64,000 nucleotides of DNA from Poecilobothrus nobilitatus. Lineage: Eukaryota > Arthropoda > Insecta > Diptera > Dolichopodidae. A model generated the notes under the pieces. The model ran no database searches, was not told where the DNA came from, and was given only the letters and a program-made list of their open reading frames with translations. The first letter of the stretch is position 1. Every line of letters begins with the position of its first letter. Below, in pieces: positions 33,285-46,116 of the stretch. The stretch is taken from NCBI GenBank assembly GCA_947095535.1, contig OX352774.1:241825825-241889824 (forward strand), written 5' to 3'. Position numbers and translations under genes: made by a program.

Positions 33285-33460
33285 TGAAATCCAAATTTTG
33301 AAATCAACTCAATACTCACTAATTATATCTTTCTAACACAACATATTTCAACAACAAATAGGATCTGCCTCCTCCAAACTCCTACTAAACAAAATATTGA
33401 AGCCCTAATTTAGTAATCAACTCTAAAACTCCCACGAATTATATGTTTTACATTCAGTCA
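33285..33460 (+). repeat. Dispersed repeat C (120-bp-unit family), partial copy
   Basis: Contains CATATTTCAACAACAAATAG, a GGATCTGCCTCCTCCAAACTC block, CTACTAAACAAAATATTGAA, GCCCTAATTTAGTAATCAAC and TCTAAAACTCC, matching in order the unit at 54290-54420 (CAAATGTTTCAACATCAAAG; GGGACTACCGCCCCCAAGTCC; CACTAAACAAATTATTGAAC; CTTATTATGTAACTAACTC). About one and a half units are present, with the CAAC-rich part repeated at 33265 and 33345. No inverted ends are seen here, so the copy is incomplete. Confidence 0.6.
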
Positions 33461-36400
33461 AATGACACTACATACAAATGAAATACAGACATTTGATAAG
33501 CTACCACATTTTGATCATCTTTTTTGCTTTCCTCTATCATGATACTAGACTATGATACCACAGCTCTTCGTTGTTCCTAATCTTTCTCAAATACAATTAA
33601 TATTCTGCAAAATATATCTTAATATTCTGCAAAATATATTTCAAAAAAAAAAAAAAAACTGAGTTTAGGTCCAATTAAAGTAAACCTGCAAACCTGGAAA
33701 ACAATAACTGTTTTAAAGAACTAGATTGATTAAATTGTTCTAAATGTTATTTGGTTAAGTCTGAGCCTTTATTATAAATCATATTTGGAATCGTTTAAGT
33801 TCAATATATTTAAATCAAAATATTTTTTTTATTAACACATTACAAATAAATTCAGATCTTAAATATAAATTAGATAAGTTGATGTTATACCTAAAACATA
33901 ATATAATAAACTAACTAATTATAACATTATTTTACTTAAATATCCTTGTAAAATTAAAAACTTTTAAATTTATACCCTATCTTAATTTTTTATATTAAGG
34001 ACACTCAACTCTTTTAACACTCACCAATTTCAAACTATGCATATATATATACATATATATTTTTTTTTTACCCTTTTAAGTAATTAGTTATATTATTATT
34101 ATTTTTGTATTATTTTTTTTTTCTTTTTCTACTCTATTATCCTTTATTATTATTAAGCTTTTAATATTCTTACACTTTCATCTTTTTTAACAAAAAAAAA
34201 AAAAAAAACAAAAATAAAATAAATAAACAAATAAAAAACAACATGACCAGTCCTTTATTTGTTTACATAATTTTAAAATATCCTTTTTAAGAAATAATCT
34301 ATTTCTTTGCTTATGTTATACTATAACTATTATTATACTTGTAATTTTTTTTAAACTGCTATAACGGTAATTGTAGGAGTAGTTGTAATATAAAATATTT
34401 AAAATAAAAATTGTAAATATTGCGTATGCAAATATTGCAGTAATAAAACTTAATTGAGCAAAAATAATTTCATTTTATTATTAAAAATTTTCAACCATTT
34501 TCAATTTTTATTTTTTTTTTTTATTATACATTTTTACTGTTATTTCTTTGTTTTTTTTTTTTTCTTTTCTCTTGTTTCATTTTCTTATAAATAAAGAAAA
34601 AAGAAACAAATCCCTTAACTATAATATTAAAAATTATAGTTTTTTTTTATATACATATATATGTATATCTGTATGTAATCCTTGTTCAACAAAGCTAACT
34701 AACAAGATCCTAAAAATAAGAAAAAGAATATTGAAATAGATTAAATTTGCATATACAAATATTATTTAAATATACATACATACATATACATATATATATA
34801 TATGCTACATGTACATATATTTAATAAATATCTATGTATTCAAATAATGTATATTATGTATTACATTAAATGCACGTGGTATCAAAATTTTATTGCAAAA
34901 AGTAAAAATTTCCTTTTATGAATATTTGAATTTTAAAAAAAAAAGGATTCGTATATTTTATAAGTACATATATTAATTGAAACAGTATAATAACTCTTAT
35001 GTTCTCAAGGACTCTTCAAAATAGAATTTAAATCTTCTTTAAAGTTTTAAAAGCAACAATTTTTTATTTCATTCTATTCAAATTTAAATCAAAAATTTCT
35101 ACTAATGGTTTTTGGAGATTTTCATATTAAAAAGAGAAAAAAATGAGGAAATATCTTTGAATAGAATATAAAAGCTTTCAATTTCTCTTAAATTTCTCAA
35201 AGTAAATGTATACTCTTCTTTAGAACTTTTCAGAATTTGAATATACTCTTTAAATTCTTTTCAGAATATATACTCCTTAATTTTATTCAAAATTCGTTTC
35301 TCTCATTAATATTTTATTATACTTTTTAAGTGGATATTTTTAAGAAGGCTTCTTTCTTATAAACTAGAAAAAATAGGAGTTTTCACACGTTTTTCGAAAA
35401 AAAAAAACAAATCAATGTTTTATAAAAAATTTATAAGATTATGGTATATTTGCAATTGAAAAGAGAGACTTTACGATTCCAATTCTATCATATATATTCA
35501 CTATATGACTCGGCATTATCTTTAGTTTTTTTTTTTTACAATTTTTACTGTTTACTTTTCAGTTTTTATTTGTTAGGATTTTTCTTAAGATTTATCTTCT
35601 CAAAATAGAAAAGGATAGAAGAAAAAAAAGTTTATATTAACAAAAAAAAAAAAAATTTTATTTTAAAATGTATTAAATTTTTCTTTTCAGTTTTAAATTC
35701 AAAATGTTTCTTTAACAAAATTTCTATCATATAAACGTGTACATATAAACAAGTAAAACTGCAGATATAAAGAAAATTGTAAAATAAAAAAAATAGAAAA
35801 GGATATATACAGTAGAATTTGATTTACTTAAACCAATTTTTAAAATATTTTGTTTAAAATAATAATAAATAGTATTTTAATTGAAATTCTAATGTTATTT
35901 AAAATAGGTACAACATACATATATCTAAATCTATTTTATATATCATATCATATATCATATATCATATATATCATTAAAAATTAAAATTAACATTTTATAT
36001 TAAAAAACAATAGAAATGTTGGTACTATTAGTAAAGTTATTAGAAAATCTTGGATGTATATAATAATAAATAATAAGATTTCAAAATTATTCTCAATCAA
36101 ATTTAGTGATATATAATTAAATTACTCGCATAACTCCTTGTCTTCTACATTAAAAACGGCTGGTGAAAAGAGTAAAAATTAAAAATTCTAGTACGTATAA
36201 CAAACGCTGATGAAAAAAAAAGTATTGTATTGTAACCAAATTTTAATGAAAAAAATAATAAAGCAGTTAAAAAGATTTCTAATATTTTTTAAACACTATC
36301 TTAAAAAATAAAAATAGTCGGTATATCCTTATAACTTCGGAAGAAAATTTTTTAAAAATTATTTTCATGTCTTAACTGTAAGGTTGGATTTATTTATTTA

Positions 36401-37080
36401 CTAAAAAAAAAAGAAGTAGTCAATAAAAGTAAAAAATAAATACAGTAAAAAAAAAAAAAAAACAACTTTAAAGTATTGATACTCAAATTTATAAAGATTT
36501 TCCAAATCATACATACATTCATACATATACGCATTTATCATGGGTACAGAAATCGAATGTAAGGAGTAAGAAAAAGTAAAAAGTAAAACATGTTTTTAAA
36601 AAAAAAATACTTAAAACTGAGTGGGTTTAATTTTTTTTTTTTTACTATTTCGGTTTTATTTCTATACTTTTATTGATCTTTAATCTTTATTATAAACGGT
36701 AAAAAAATATCTGAATGAACATTTAAGGGATTTATATACGAAACCAAAAATTTCTTTTAAATATCGATTTTTTAGTATTTTAGCTAATATTGATTTTTAT
36801 TTAAAATTTTTTTTATTTAAAAAATAAAAAAGGATTTAAATTCAAATTAAAAAGAAATGTAGTGTATTTTAATTGAAAAATGAAGGTATATAAATTTTAT
36901 ATGGTAATACGCGGTTTAATAATATTATTTAGCTTGTTTTTCTTTCTTTACATTTACATATATAAAAGTTAAAATTATGTGATTTATATATTTAAAATTT
37001 TACTTGTATATATTTTAGAATTTTTTGAATATATTTCACATGTTTAATTATGGATTCAATTCAAGTCACGGTCTAGAAGT
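33461..37080. other. AT-rich stretch with minor tandem repeats, no gene seen
   Basis: A 22-bp word beginning ATTCTGCAAAATATAT is duplicated in tandem at 33602 and 33624. A (TA)n tract lies near 34790-34803. At 35208-35300 a ~30-base unit starting TATACTC and containing TTTTCAGAAT is repeated about three times with drift. At 35936-35972 TATCATATCATATATCATAT forms a degenerate TATCAT array. None of the open frames has a recognisable product. Confidence 0.5.
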
Positions 37081-37445
37081 TTATTATGGCGATGCTAGGT
37101 TAGTTATTATCTTATGCAGGCAGGTGCTATATACCACTGTATGTATTTAACTGAATACTTCGTCTTTGTAGCAAATAGTAATTACAAATAATACAAATAT
37201 GTTCTAAAAACAATAGCTGCTACAGTAGAGCTATCTCTTTCGTTAATTCCTCATGCAGGAAGGTGTTATATAGTACTTCATATTATAATTGATTAATAAC
37301 TTCGTCACGTCAGCAGAAGTAAAATAATAATAATAGACAAATGACTTCGTCACGCCAGAAGTAAAGTAGTAATAGACGAATTCATTATTCTCATACGGTA
37401 CCATTCCTCAATTCAAATATCCTGCATCTGCTTTCTATCCTTTGC
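37081..37445 (+). repeat. Dispersed repeat A, two tandem ~139-bp units with full tail
   Basis: Unit 1 has CTTATGCAGGCAGGTGCTAT at 37111 and ACCACTGTATG; unit 2 has AGCTGCTACAGTAGAGCTAT and TCATGCAGGAAGGTGTTATA at 37251, 139 bases later. The end carries a further local duplication: CTTCGTCACG-CAG-AGAAGTAAA occurs at about 37300 and again at 37342. The right end AGTAATAGACGAATTCATT then TACCATTCCTCAATTCAAAT matches the ends of the other two copies. Comparing with 18083-18360, the core words are kept and the spacers have drifted, so this is a family with a built-in two-unit structure rather than independent duplications. Confidence 0.75.
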
Positions 37446-39246
37446 TATGCGTATTCCCTAACCAATATACTGTTTTAAGTTAAAAGTTTCACTCAATTAT
37501 AATGCCTAAATGGGATTTTTATTTTTATTTCTCAATTATATTGCCTACCAAGGCAGTATTTTTAGTATATTTGGAAGATTCGCAACTCCATTAAGTAAAA
37601 AAGAAATTTATGGATTGCCGGCTTGTGAATAACAATCAATGACAATTTCAAGGTTCAAACATTTTAAAATTTCTTCACTCTTTTCTTTTACTTTTTAATT
37701 AAGGTGTCCATAAATTCTTTCTCTGGCAATTTAAACGAAAGTCTATTAATATTTCCAGAGTTCTGTTTTCAATATTTTTGCCATTCAAATTCTTTATCCC
37801 GGAAATATTATGTTACTAAATTTTTCTACACAATAATTTAATCCTTATAGAAAAAAATTCACTCTATATTCTCACTGACCAAGTACTTTAAGATTTAAAT
37901 ACTTAGAAATAATTTATTTTTTAAGTATTTTTTTATTCAAGAACTTAAATTATAATAAAACTATTAACTTGGGCTAAAATAAATATACCAAAATAACTTT
38001 TTTGAAAAGATAAACAGGAATGTTATGTTCGACTTGTTTTAGCTTCCAAATAAGGAAAAAAAAATATTTATTATCATTCGGAAATATTTTTTACCATAGA
38101 ATATAAACATTAAAAACTCACAATTGGATAGGGAATAATTCTATGCCATTAAAAATAGCCAACAAGTCAAATTTTTCTTTGTTTTCTAGACTGTCACTTG
38201 AAGACAAAAAAAAAAAAGAAACACAGAAGTAAGACAAAAAAAAAGCAATCCATCCCATACTATTTAATGCTTAAACTTTCCCCAAATATTATTATTAAAA
38301 TCTTTATTACTATCAGTTGGTGTATTATCCTGAAATGATGAATCCTTACAACACCATATCTATATATATATATATTTAGTATTTTTTTAAATATGATTCT
38401 TATAGTTTAAGTTAAATGATAACCGAAATAACATAAGGCTATTACTACTAACACACCTATATACAATGCTTTCAAATGCTGCTGATAATGAAAATAAATT
38501 TTTATATTTACTTCCAATTTTTTTTTTTATTCCTTGTTTTCCCAGTTTTCTACAATGTAATTTTTTTTTTTTTTTATTTTTTTTTTTCGTCTTATGTGAT
38601 GATTACTCTTGTTATCATTTATTTAAGGATATTATATGAAATAGCTCTTTCTGCAAGGATACAACACATTCAATCCAATAAAGATAAACCAATTATCACA
38701 GGAATAAGATGATAGCAGGATACAATTAAATTGGGTTTATTATACAGTTAAAAACAACAGAAAAATATTGCAACAAAAAAATATTAAATTGAGAATGGCA
38801 ATAATTCAGAACGATATAAAAAAAAAATATTACAAGTTTTTCTAACAGATTCTTTAATAATTTTAACTAACAATTAATACCAATTAATTGTAATACTTCA
38901 ATTAAAAGGGAAGGAAGAATGTTATAAAAAAAATATGTAATTTAGGTCATGATAATTACATTTATGTATAAGTATGTGTAATCAAAACTGAAATAAATAA
39001 AAAAATAATATTATTAAAACTAGCTTTAATATAGAAACAAATTCATTAAAATAAGGATTTTATAAAATCCTTACGTTCAAATTAAGAAATGTTAAATTCT
39101 TTTCTTTTTTTTTGGGGGTATTTTGTAATTTAAACTATACTTGTAATAAAAAAAAAAACAAACCTAAACGAAGTTAAAAATAAACAACAAAATTATAAAA
39201 TACGAACATTAAAATAAAAAAATGTCGCAATCGTTTAATACATTGT
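37446..39246. other. AT-rich stretch, no gene seen
   Basis: A (TA)n tract lies near 38360-38375. The 78-codon frame at 38476-38712 starts in T runs and is Phe-rich, so it is an artefact of composition. Nothing else stands out. Confidence 0.5.
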
Positions 39247-39520
39247 CTTAGATTAGAATAGATTAGATTATTTAAAACAGATATCTATTATTCCTCTATA
39301 CTAGTACGTGTTGAGGATATTATTTCCATCTATAATATTTCTGTTCTGACTCTATTCTGCTCGAGAAATAAAAGATCTGTAGAAAATTTATTGTTGGCAT
39401 TTTATCTTCGGTAAAGTAATGTAGGTGTGCTTGTGCTCACATCTTACTCGGAGTAAAACTGTGTATGTGTCCAGCATATTTTTCTTCATCTTGAAAGACT
39501 CTACATCTACCGTTATTCTC
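39247..39520 (-). mobile_element. Possible LINE 3' end (RNase H-type), minus strand
   Basis: The minus strand ends in TTAAATAATCTAATCTAATC, matching the TTAAATAATCTAATCTAA found at the end of the LINE RNase H relic at 6660-6640. Upstream a reading with SRAE, stop, SQNRNIIDGNNILN and RGIIDICFK loosely resembles the last residues of such ORF2 proteins, and GHTYT at about 39475 sits where a TGHC motif would be expected. The protein similarity is weak; the shared tail is the better evidence. The region is clearly less AT-rich than its flanks. Confidence 0.3.
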
Positions 39521-41272
39521 TATTTCAACTTATTTTAAATGTTCCTTTAGTCGGCAAGAAAATCTATTAGAATTCTTCAGTTTCTTTTTACTTATGGGTT
39601 TTATCATTTTTCATTTCTTTTCCAGTTATAGTTTCTGAATCTAAAAAATCATTGTTAATATTAAGCTTTTAAGGATGATGATATCTGCAAATCTACAAAA
39701 TATAAACAAATAAAGTTATAATAGTTATATCTTGCATGAATATTCGAATGCAGAATAATAATATTAAATTTTTATATATAGAAATTTAAATCTAGATAAA
39801 AATCTAGTTTTTAAATCTTAATTTACAACCCAAATAAAAATTTTTAGATAAATAAATCTCAATTTATAAAAAATAAAATTGAAAATTCCCTTTATATTGT
39901 AAAATACTAAATTAAGACTAAGATAGTTATTTCTGTAGTAATAAAATCTAAAATGCATTCAAAATGGTACTCTACAATTCTGTTTTTTTCGCATTTTAAT
40001 TGTACAAAATAATTATGTCTAAAATAAAAGTAAAAATGAAATAAATTTCTAGTCCCTTGGAAAACTTGATTTTACTTCTTTTTTTTTTTAACAATTTGAA
40101 GTTCATTGTTCGGATATTATCTTTCATTTTGCTATCCAGAACCTCTTGTTTGCATCTAAAATACCTGCTTAATGTTCATTTCTTCAATTTTAATAAAAAA
40201 TTTTATTTATAAAAAAAAAACAAAAAGAAACGATTTTGTACACACTAAATGTTTTCTAATTATCCCTGTTTTTAATTGTTTTTATTGTTGTAATTGCTTT
40301 TTAAATTATCATTTTAAAGGATGAGTCCATTATTTACAGGAGTTGTACTTTATTTGCTTTTGTTGTTTTCTTTTTTTTTTTCTTCTTTTTTTTTTGTCTA
40401 ATTGCTTCAAAATAAAAAACAAAAAAACACTACAATTTAAATGAAAATTTTAACGGCATGAGGTTTTTTACAAAACTATTGGAAAATTTTTTTCAAATGA
40501 ATAATTAAAACTTGCTGTTGTGAATTTTATTTTTCTTTAGTTGAATTGCAACTCTTTTAAGTTAATATGAATATATATATATATGTATATGTATAAAAGA
40601 AATTTAATTTATTCACCTACAAAAAAGAAAATAAGGAAAGAAAATTACCAAGCAGAAAATGTGGTAAAGAAAAATAATTTTTAATTGAAAATAAAAAAAT
40701 ACTTTTTTTTTTTTGTTAAGTAACAAAGAGTTGAAGGAAAACTTAAAAAAATTTTTTTTTAAATGAAAAACAATTTTCCATTATGTCAACGACTACTTTA
40801 GACCTTATAGTGAAAAAGTTAAAAAAAATATACAAATCCAAATCCAAATTTAAATTAATAATATGGAAGTATTCTAATAATTTTTATAATAAAGTTTCAA
40901 AATTTTAAAAAAATTAACTTAAAACAATAAGAATTTCTGAATGTCAATTTAAATTTTAAGTCTAAATTTAATTAAGATAATTTATTTTTAAATGTCAATT
41001 AAATTTATTTATTAATTATTTTAATCGTATATTATACAATAAATTGCAGTATTATCATTTAGGCCCTCGACTATAAGACCAGTTTGAGTCTGATATCGAT
41101 GAATATTCTAAGTTTAATTTTAATCAGTATATTGCATATAAACAGGCGTCACATTGTATAAATCATTAGTTTATTATGATTATTAAATCATCAGATTATC
41201 ATCAGTTTATTCAAAGTTATGAAAGAAACTAAATTTAATTTTAAGTATTTTAATTTTTGGTAATCCTACAAA
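39521..41272. other. AT-rich stretch, no gene seen
   Basis: A (TA)n tract near 40572-40584. Many T runs near 40370-40395. Nothing gene-like. Confidence 0.5.
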
Positions 41273-41875
41273 ATCCTAATTGGCAAAATGCAAAAGCCAC
41301 AAAGTCCAAAAAATTTTTACTTTCAGTTATTCATGAAATCCAAAAAGCATATAATCCAAACTCTATGGTTAATCTAAACGTTATATAATCCAAACATAAC
41401 AAAATCTTAACTGACATAGATCCTACTGTAAGACTGCGTTTTGGAGGTGATAGCTTCCATTATTTTGAATGCTGTGTAATTGAAATACTTATGTATGTAC
41501 AAAATTAATTATTAGGCACCTTAAAGTTGATTAGAAAATCAACGACATATCAAGGACTTATACAGAATTATTTATTCGAGGTTTAAGAGTTTTTATAGTT
41601 AGTACAAAATCAGAGTTTCAATAATTTGTTTATCGGAGGTTTGGCAACGCAGCAGCCTCCACTATTTTAAATACCTTGTTGTTATAATATATATGTAAAA
41701 TAAATATTATTTAATTAATTAAATATAAAATGTGGAATATTGTAGAAAAAATGCAACTATTAAAAGTAGCCAAAGATTTTATCGTGCTTGGATTTTGTGG
41801 TATTTGCACTTCGTTTCGTGTAGACATTATTTTTTTTTGATTTTTTGGATTTTGTAAATGGTGCTTTTGTCGGAG
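41273..41875 (-). mobile_element. Repeat C element with inverted ends
   Basis: Left end 41273-41317 reads GGCAAAATGCAAAAGCCAC and AAAGTCCAAAAAATTTTT; the right end 41835-41875, reverse-complemented, reads CCGACAAAAGCACCATTTAC and AAAATCCAAAAAATC, an imperfect terminal inverted repeat built of AATCCAAA-type words (further copies at 41340, 41358, 41385 and 41790). Inside, on the minus strand, two repeat-C units are seen: one with TTTAAAATAGTGGAGGCTGC, CGATAAACAAATTATTGAA and CTCTGATTTTGTACTAACTA; the other with TTCAAAATAATGGAAGCTAT and CACCTCCAAAACG. The units are about 200 bases apart here against 121 in the 54-kb copy. Non-coding; looks like a MITE or foldback-type element whose core is tandemly repeated. 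Confidence 0.65.
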
Positions 41876-43113
41876 AACTATTTTTATGTCATTTATAAAA
41901 TTCGCCAAGTTATTTAAGAAAAATGTAAGAAAAACTTTATTATTTTTAAGATAAACTTTTATCTTGAATTATTTAAATTTTTTTTTTTTCAAAAAAATAT
42001 GTCATTTTTAAAAAAATTCAATTTGTTGCTTTAACATTTACAAAACAAAAAAAAAAAAAAATAAAAGAATTTTTAATCTTTAACAAAGCCTCCTTAATAT
42101 CATTTCTAGTTCTAATATTTTAAGTTTTTTTTTTTTTTACATATATTTTAAAACTATGTTTCTTTTATTTGTTATATTGTCATTGTTGTAAATCCTTGAC
42201 ATCATTTTTGTTCTTATTTGTTTAAAACAAGCAAAAAAAAACAAAAAAATTTAAATTGCCTAATAACTCTCCAGACACAAAAAAAAAAAATGCCCAGTTG
42301 TTGGACCCTTTTCAATTTTTAAAAATCCATTTTAATTTCATTTTTATTTTTTTCTTTCTATTTATTTTCTTTTTCTCTATCTTTTTTCTCTGTATCCGTT
42401 TTTGAATAATTTAAAAGTGAAAAGTTAAATTCTTAACACATTTCTTTATGTATGTGTTAATGTACAAGTGTACATATATACATTTTAAGTTAAATACAAT
42501 AGATATACCTAGAAGTATGTAAAATTACCTTAATACTGTGATATGATATTATGATATAGTGTAGTGGTGGTATATGATGTATACATTTTTTGTTTTTTAT
42601 TGTTAGTATGGTGTAAAGGTCAAATACCAATTTAAAGTTGAGTTTATTTTTGTCTCTTCAGAAATCCAGTCCATTCTATATATATATATATATTTTTTTT
42701 TTGTTCCTTTTTCACCCCAAAATTCTCATAGAGTTCATTTTGTGTTATTTTAACCCTTTTTTTTTTTTGTTAAAATCAAACTGTTTTAAAATCCTTTAAG
42801 GATATACAAGAATATACTATTGTTATATATCATATATGTATATATATTTTTTTTTTAAGTGAAGAAACAAGGATTTCAAAAATAAAATAAACAAAAAACT
42901 GAATATTGTTTACAATTTGATATTGGGTATATAGTTATGACCTTAAGAAAATCTAAAACTGTTGAAAAATTCTTGAGTTTTTTGTGTGCATTATTTAAAA
43001 TTATTTATTTTTTTTTTTTTTTTTGCAAAATAAAATGAAACTTGCTTTTTTTTATCATTGTTTTTAAAATCTTGAAAAATTTTTTTTCTAATAATAGAAG
43101 TAAGTATTCAGAA
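41876..43113. other. AT-rich stretch, no gene seen
   Basis: A (TA)n tract followed by a T run near 42678-42702, and several ATATGATAT-type words near 42540-42580. No gene seen. Confidence 0.5.
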
Positions 43114-43180
43114 AAAATATTAGAATTATTTCAAATCGAAAATCAAAATTTTTAAAACATAATGGTAGAATTTCATTAGG
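43114..43180 (+). repeat. Direct repeat flanking the LINE fragment, left copy
   Basis: AAAATATTAGAATTATTTCA at 43114, AATCGAAAA, then TTTTTAAAACATAATGG and TAGAATTTCATTAGG to 43180. The right copy at 43847-43907 is the same except for a 6-base deletion (TCAAAA) and two or three substitutions. Together they bracket exactly the LINE fragment. Confidence 0.9.
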
Positions 43181-43846
43181 CAAAACTCCGATATATAACG
43201 GAAGAGAAACAAGCGGAGAAATTGATGTGGATATTCTAATGAAAAATGAAGAACTCCTTGGAAAGCTGGAGATAGGCTCTAACAATATAATCCATCACAT
43301 CACTTTCATCCAATGTTACGTTATACGTACCCACATAAAAAAATCCGAGGAGGAAAAGAAGGATAAATTCTATGCACAACTAACATTAACGTTGCAAGAA
43401 ACTCACAGAAGCAACCTAGTAATATTAATAAGAGACTTCAACGCGAAGATGGGTCAAGAGAACGAAGGTTTAGATAATATCATGGGAAAACATGGTCTTG
43501 GAACAAAAAATGGAAATGGCGAAAGGCTAATAGCATTATGTCAAACGTACAATCTAGTTATTAGCGGAACCATTTTCTCTCACAAGAACATCCATAAATA
43601 TACATTGACTTCCCCCAGTGGTAATGCAAGAAACCGAATCGACCATATTTATATAAGTGAAAAATGGAGAAGGTAAGTCACAGATGTACGAAACAGAAGA
43701 GAGGGGAGACATAAATAGCCAGCATGAGCTGCTCATATACAACATCCGCATCAGCCTTAAACCAAAGAAGCCACGCATCTACAAAAATAAGCGTTTCATA
43801 ATCTAGAAACTTCAAGATCCCAGACTTTATTCTCAAATACACTCTC
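43181..43846 (+). mobile_element. RTE-type LINE fragment: apurinic-like endonuclease domain
   Basis: Open from about 43182 to 43676 and readable in a second frame to about 43806. Motifs in order: HITFIQCYVIRTHIKKSEEE with KKDKFYAQL, then NLVILIRDFNAKMGQE, GKHGLGTKNGNGERLIALC, YNLVISGTIFSHKNIHKYTL and SPSGNARNRIDHIYISEKWR. These match the endonuclease/exonuclease/phosphatase fold of RTE-clade LINEs (often annotated as craniofacial development protein 2-like): IIQCYAPT, GDFNAKxG, GxHGLGxxNxNGxxLxxFC, PHKxIHKxTWxSPDG, NxIDHIxIS. After a stop and a one-base shift, RGDINSQHELLIYNIRISLK follows, where the SDH catalytic box has become SQH, and GDFNAK is RDFNAK. The N-terminal catalytic Asn/Glu part and the whole reverse transcriptase are absent. 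Such an endonuclease nicks target DNA during target-primed reverse transcription; this copy must be inactive. Confidence 0.9.
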
Positions 43847-43907
43847 AAAATATTAGAATTATTTCAAATCGAAAAATTTTTAAACATTATGGTAGAATTT
43901 CATTAGG
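43847..43907 (+). repeat. Direct repeat flanking the LINE fragment, right copy
   Basis: Second copy of the 61-67-base repeat described at 43114-43180. If it is a target-site duplication it is far longer than the 5-20 bases usual for non-LTR elements; it could equally be a duplication made when a broken end was repaired with a LINE piece as filler. Confidence 0.9.
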
Positions 43908-45280
43908 TATTTGTGAATTAGTACAGAGAGAAAATTTTCTGACAAAAAGGAAATTTAAATATATTATATAAGATCAATTTGATTTTTTTTTGGGACATTC
44001 GAATGTATACGCCAAATAAAAATCACTTAAGATGCTAGCATGTTAAATTATCCATATTAGTTTTGATTTGAATTGACTTCTAAAGCCTTTAAATAACAGA
44101 GGATCGACATAAATAACCATAAAACGAAGAAAACCTGATTTTCAATTAGAAATGTTCCTAATATTAGATTTCGGAATAAATCTATTACATATGTATATAT
44201 ATATATAGGATAATTAATTCCGAAATTTTTAAATAACTTGAACATAATATTAAAAAAAAAAACTTCACTTTTTAATAACTTCTAACAATTATCACAATTT
44301 TTTAATCGAAAATTACCCCAAACTTGATTTTAAAATCAATAAAAATTTTTTCAAGGATCCTAATAATGGTTTAAAAATGGTTAGATTGTTTCAAATTTCC
44401 ATATAGAACTGACGTACAAATCAATTTTTTCTTTAAGGCTTTTTTTTTCCATTGTTTTTTAATAGATTTCTTGCATGTTAAATAAATTTTCGAATATTCA
44501 ATTATATTCTGACAGTTTCTGTTTTTTTTTTTCTATTTGTTTTAAACAATTTTCATGTCTTCTTGCAATATTGGAGAATTTCGAAAGGAACAAAAAAAAA
44601 TTCATTATAAAAAGTACATGTATTTATATTGAAAATGTCCTGTTCAATTTTTATTTCTGTTATTCTGAACTGAAGTATATAAAATTCAGCGTAATGTTTT
44701 TTCATTGTCCTTAGGATTTGTTAACAAATGTTTAGCGGTGAAAAAGGTACAAATGTAACTGTGCAAATAACACAAAAAAAAAAAACAAAACAGTAGACAA
44801 GTTAAGTCGCATGGATATAATGATTGACTTTAAAAAGAACGAAAAAAAAAATGAAAATCTTAAAAAAAAAGAAAAAAGCAATACAAGTTATTTATGTTAG
44901 AACAAAAAAAAATAACAATAGTGGCACAAATTTATTCACAAAAATATAATGTCACAAATTTTAACAAGTTTATATTTTTAGTTGTACATATATAGTAATT
45001 ATGTACATGGATAATCTTTTTTATTTATAGGTATCTATCTTCAGCCAGTTTTGTGTGTAACGATATTATAGTCTTGCCAAACGGTTATTATCATCTTTTT
45101 CTCAAGTCATCAATTTTCATCAATTTGTTTTTTTTTTTCAAGTTATCAATTTGCATAAATTACAATTTTCTGGCAAATTCCTTTCCATCTAATTTTCTAT
45201 AAATTACTTATAAATCGTCTGATGACAGAAACCAATGCGATTCGGAAACTAAACCATTATGGTAAAAAAATCAATTATAC
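43908..45280. other. AT-rich stretch, no gene seen
   Basis: The frames at 44057-44245 (minus) and 44475-44714 (plus) have no recognisable motif and background composition. No shared repeat was found. Confidence 0.5.
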
Positions 45281-45575
45281 TCGGAACCCGATTTACACCT
45301 TTTCAATTTAAAGTTTTTCGATTTACACCTTGAGTTTTGTTTGACATAATTTTTTTTATTTTACGCCTTTTTTTCGATTTACTCCCAATTTCTTATTGTC
45401 AATTATGTTTCAATTTAAGCTGATTTTCGGTTTTATGTTAATTTTTTTCTAATCAAAAATGAAAATTATTTAACGTGACGTTACAGGCTACTTTATGAAT
45501 TTTTATTTCGATTTAAATCTCTTTTTTTTACACCCATCATTTCGGGATCACATATTGCTTGTAAATCGGTGTCAG
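45281..45575. mobile_element. Candidate MITE with repeated CGATTTACACC motif
   Basis: The word CGATTTACACCTT or a close variant occurs at 45289, 45319 and 45375 (CGATTTACTCCC), with degraded forms at 45360 and 45509-45535, and inverted as GTAAATCGGTGTC at 45561. The first and last copies face each other, so the segment begins and ends with inverted versions of the same motif. This interspersed-motif design resembles the elements at 41.3, 54.1 and 56.9 kb, with a different word. No coding sequence. Boundaries are approximate. Confidence 0.45.
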
Positions 45576-46116
45576 AATGTCTTATTTTTTTTTAATTTCG
45601 CATTTAAAAGTTCAATAAAAGAAAAAAAGAAAATTAGGATTTATTTTACAGTGTACTGTTAACCTTAATTTAACCATGACTGTCATTAACCTAATATAAG
45701 CAAACAAAATAGAAAAAACGATCAAGTTAAGCATTACCATTGTTTTCAACAGGAGTTGTTTTTTATTTAAATTTTTTTTTTTTTTGGTTTTAATAATGAA
45801 TGAAAGGCTTCATCAATTTGATTATTTTTGAAAATTTGTTACATTTTTTGAATTTCCTTTTAAAAAATGATTTTGGTTGGAAATTTTTTTTAACTACATT
45901 TTTTATAGATCTTTTTTTTTTGTTTATTTCTAAACTTAAACGAAATCTATTAGATTGGTTTTTAATGAAAAAAAGGTATTAACGAAAACACTAAATATAA
46001 TCCTTTAAAAAAAGTTGAAAAAGTTGTTTGATTTAAATTGAAAGGATATTTGAAACTTAAATAATATTCTTTTCAATTTAATTTTTGTTAAATAAATTTT
46101 GTTTTGTTTTGTTAAA
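45576..46116. other. AT-rich stretch, no gene seen
   Basis: Contains a 60-codon Phe/Leu-rich frame (45800-45982) inside T-rich sequence that I regard as chance. A short TTTTGTTTTGTTTTG slippage tract lies near 46097-46113, immediately left of the DINE-like element. Confidence 0.5.

Noticed and set aside
38476..38712. 78-codon hydrophobic frame resembling a membrane peptide
   Set aside because: Hydrophobicity comes from long T runs (poly-Phe); not a plausible protein.
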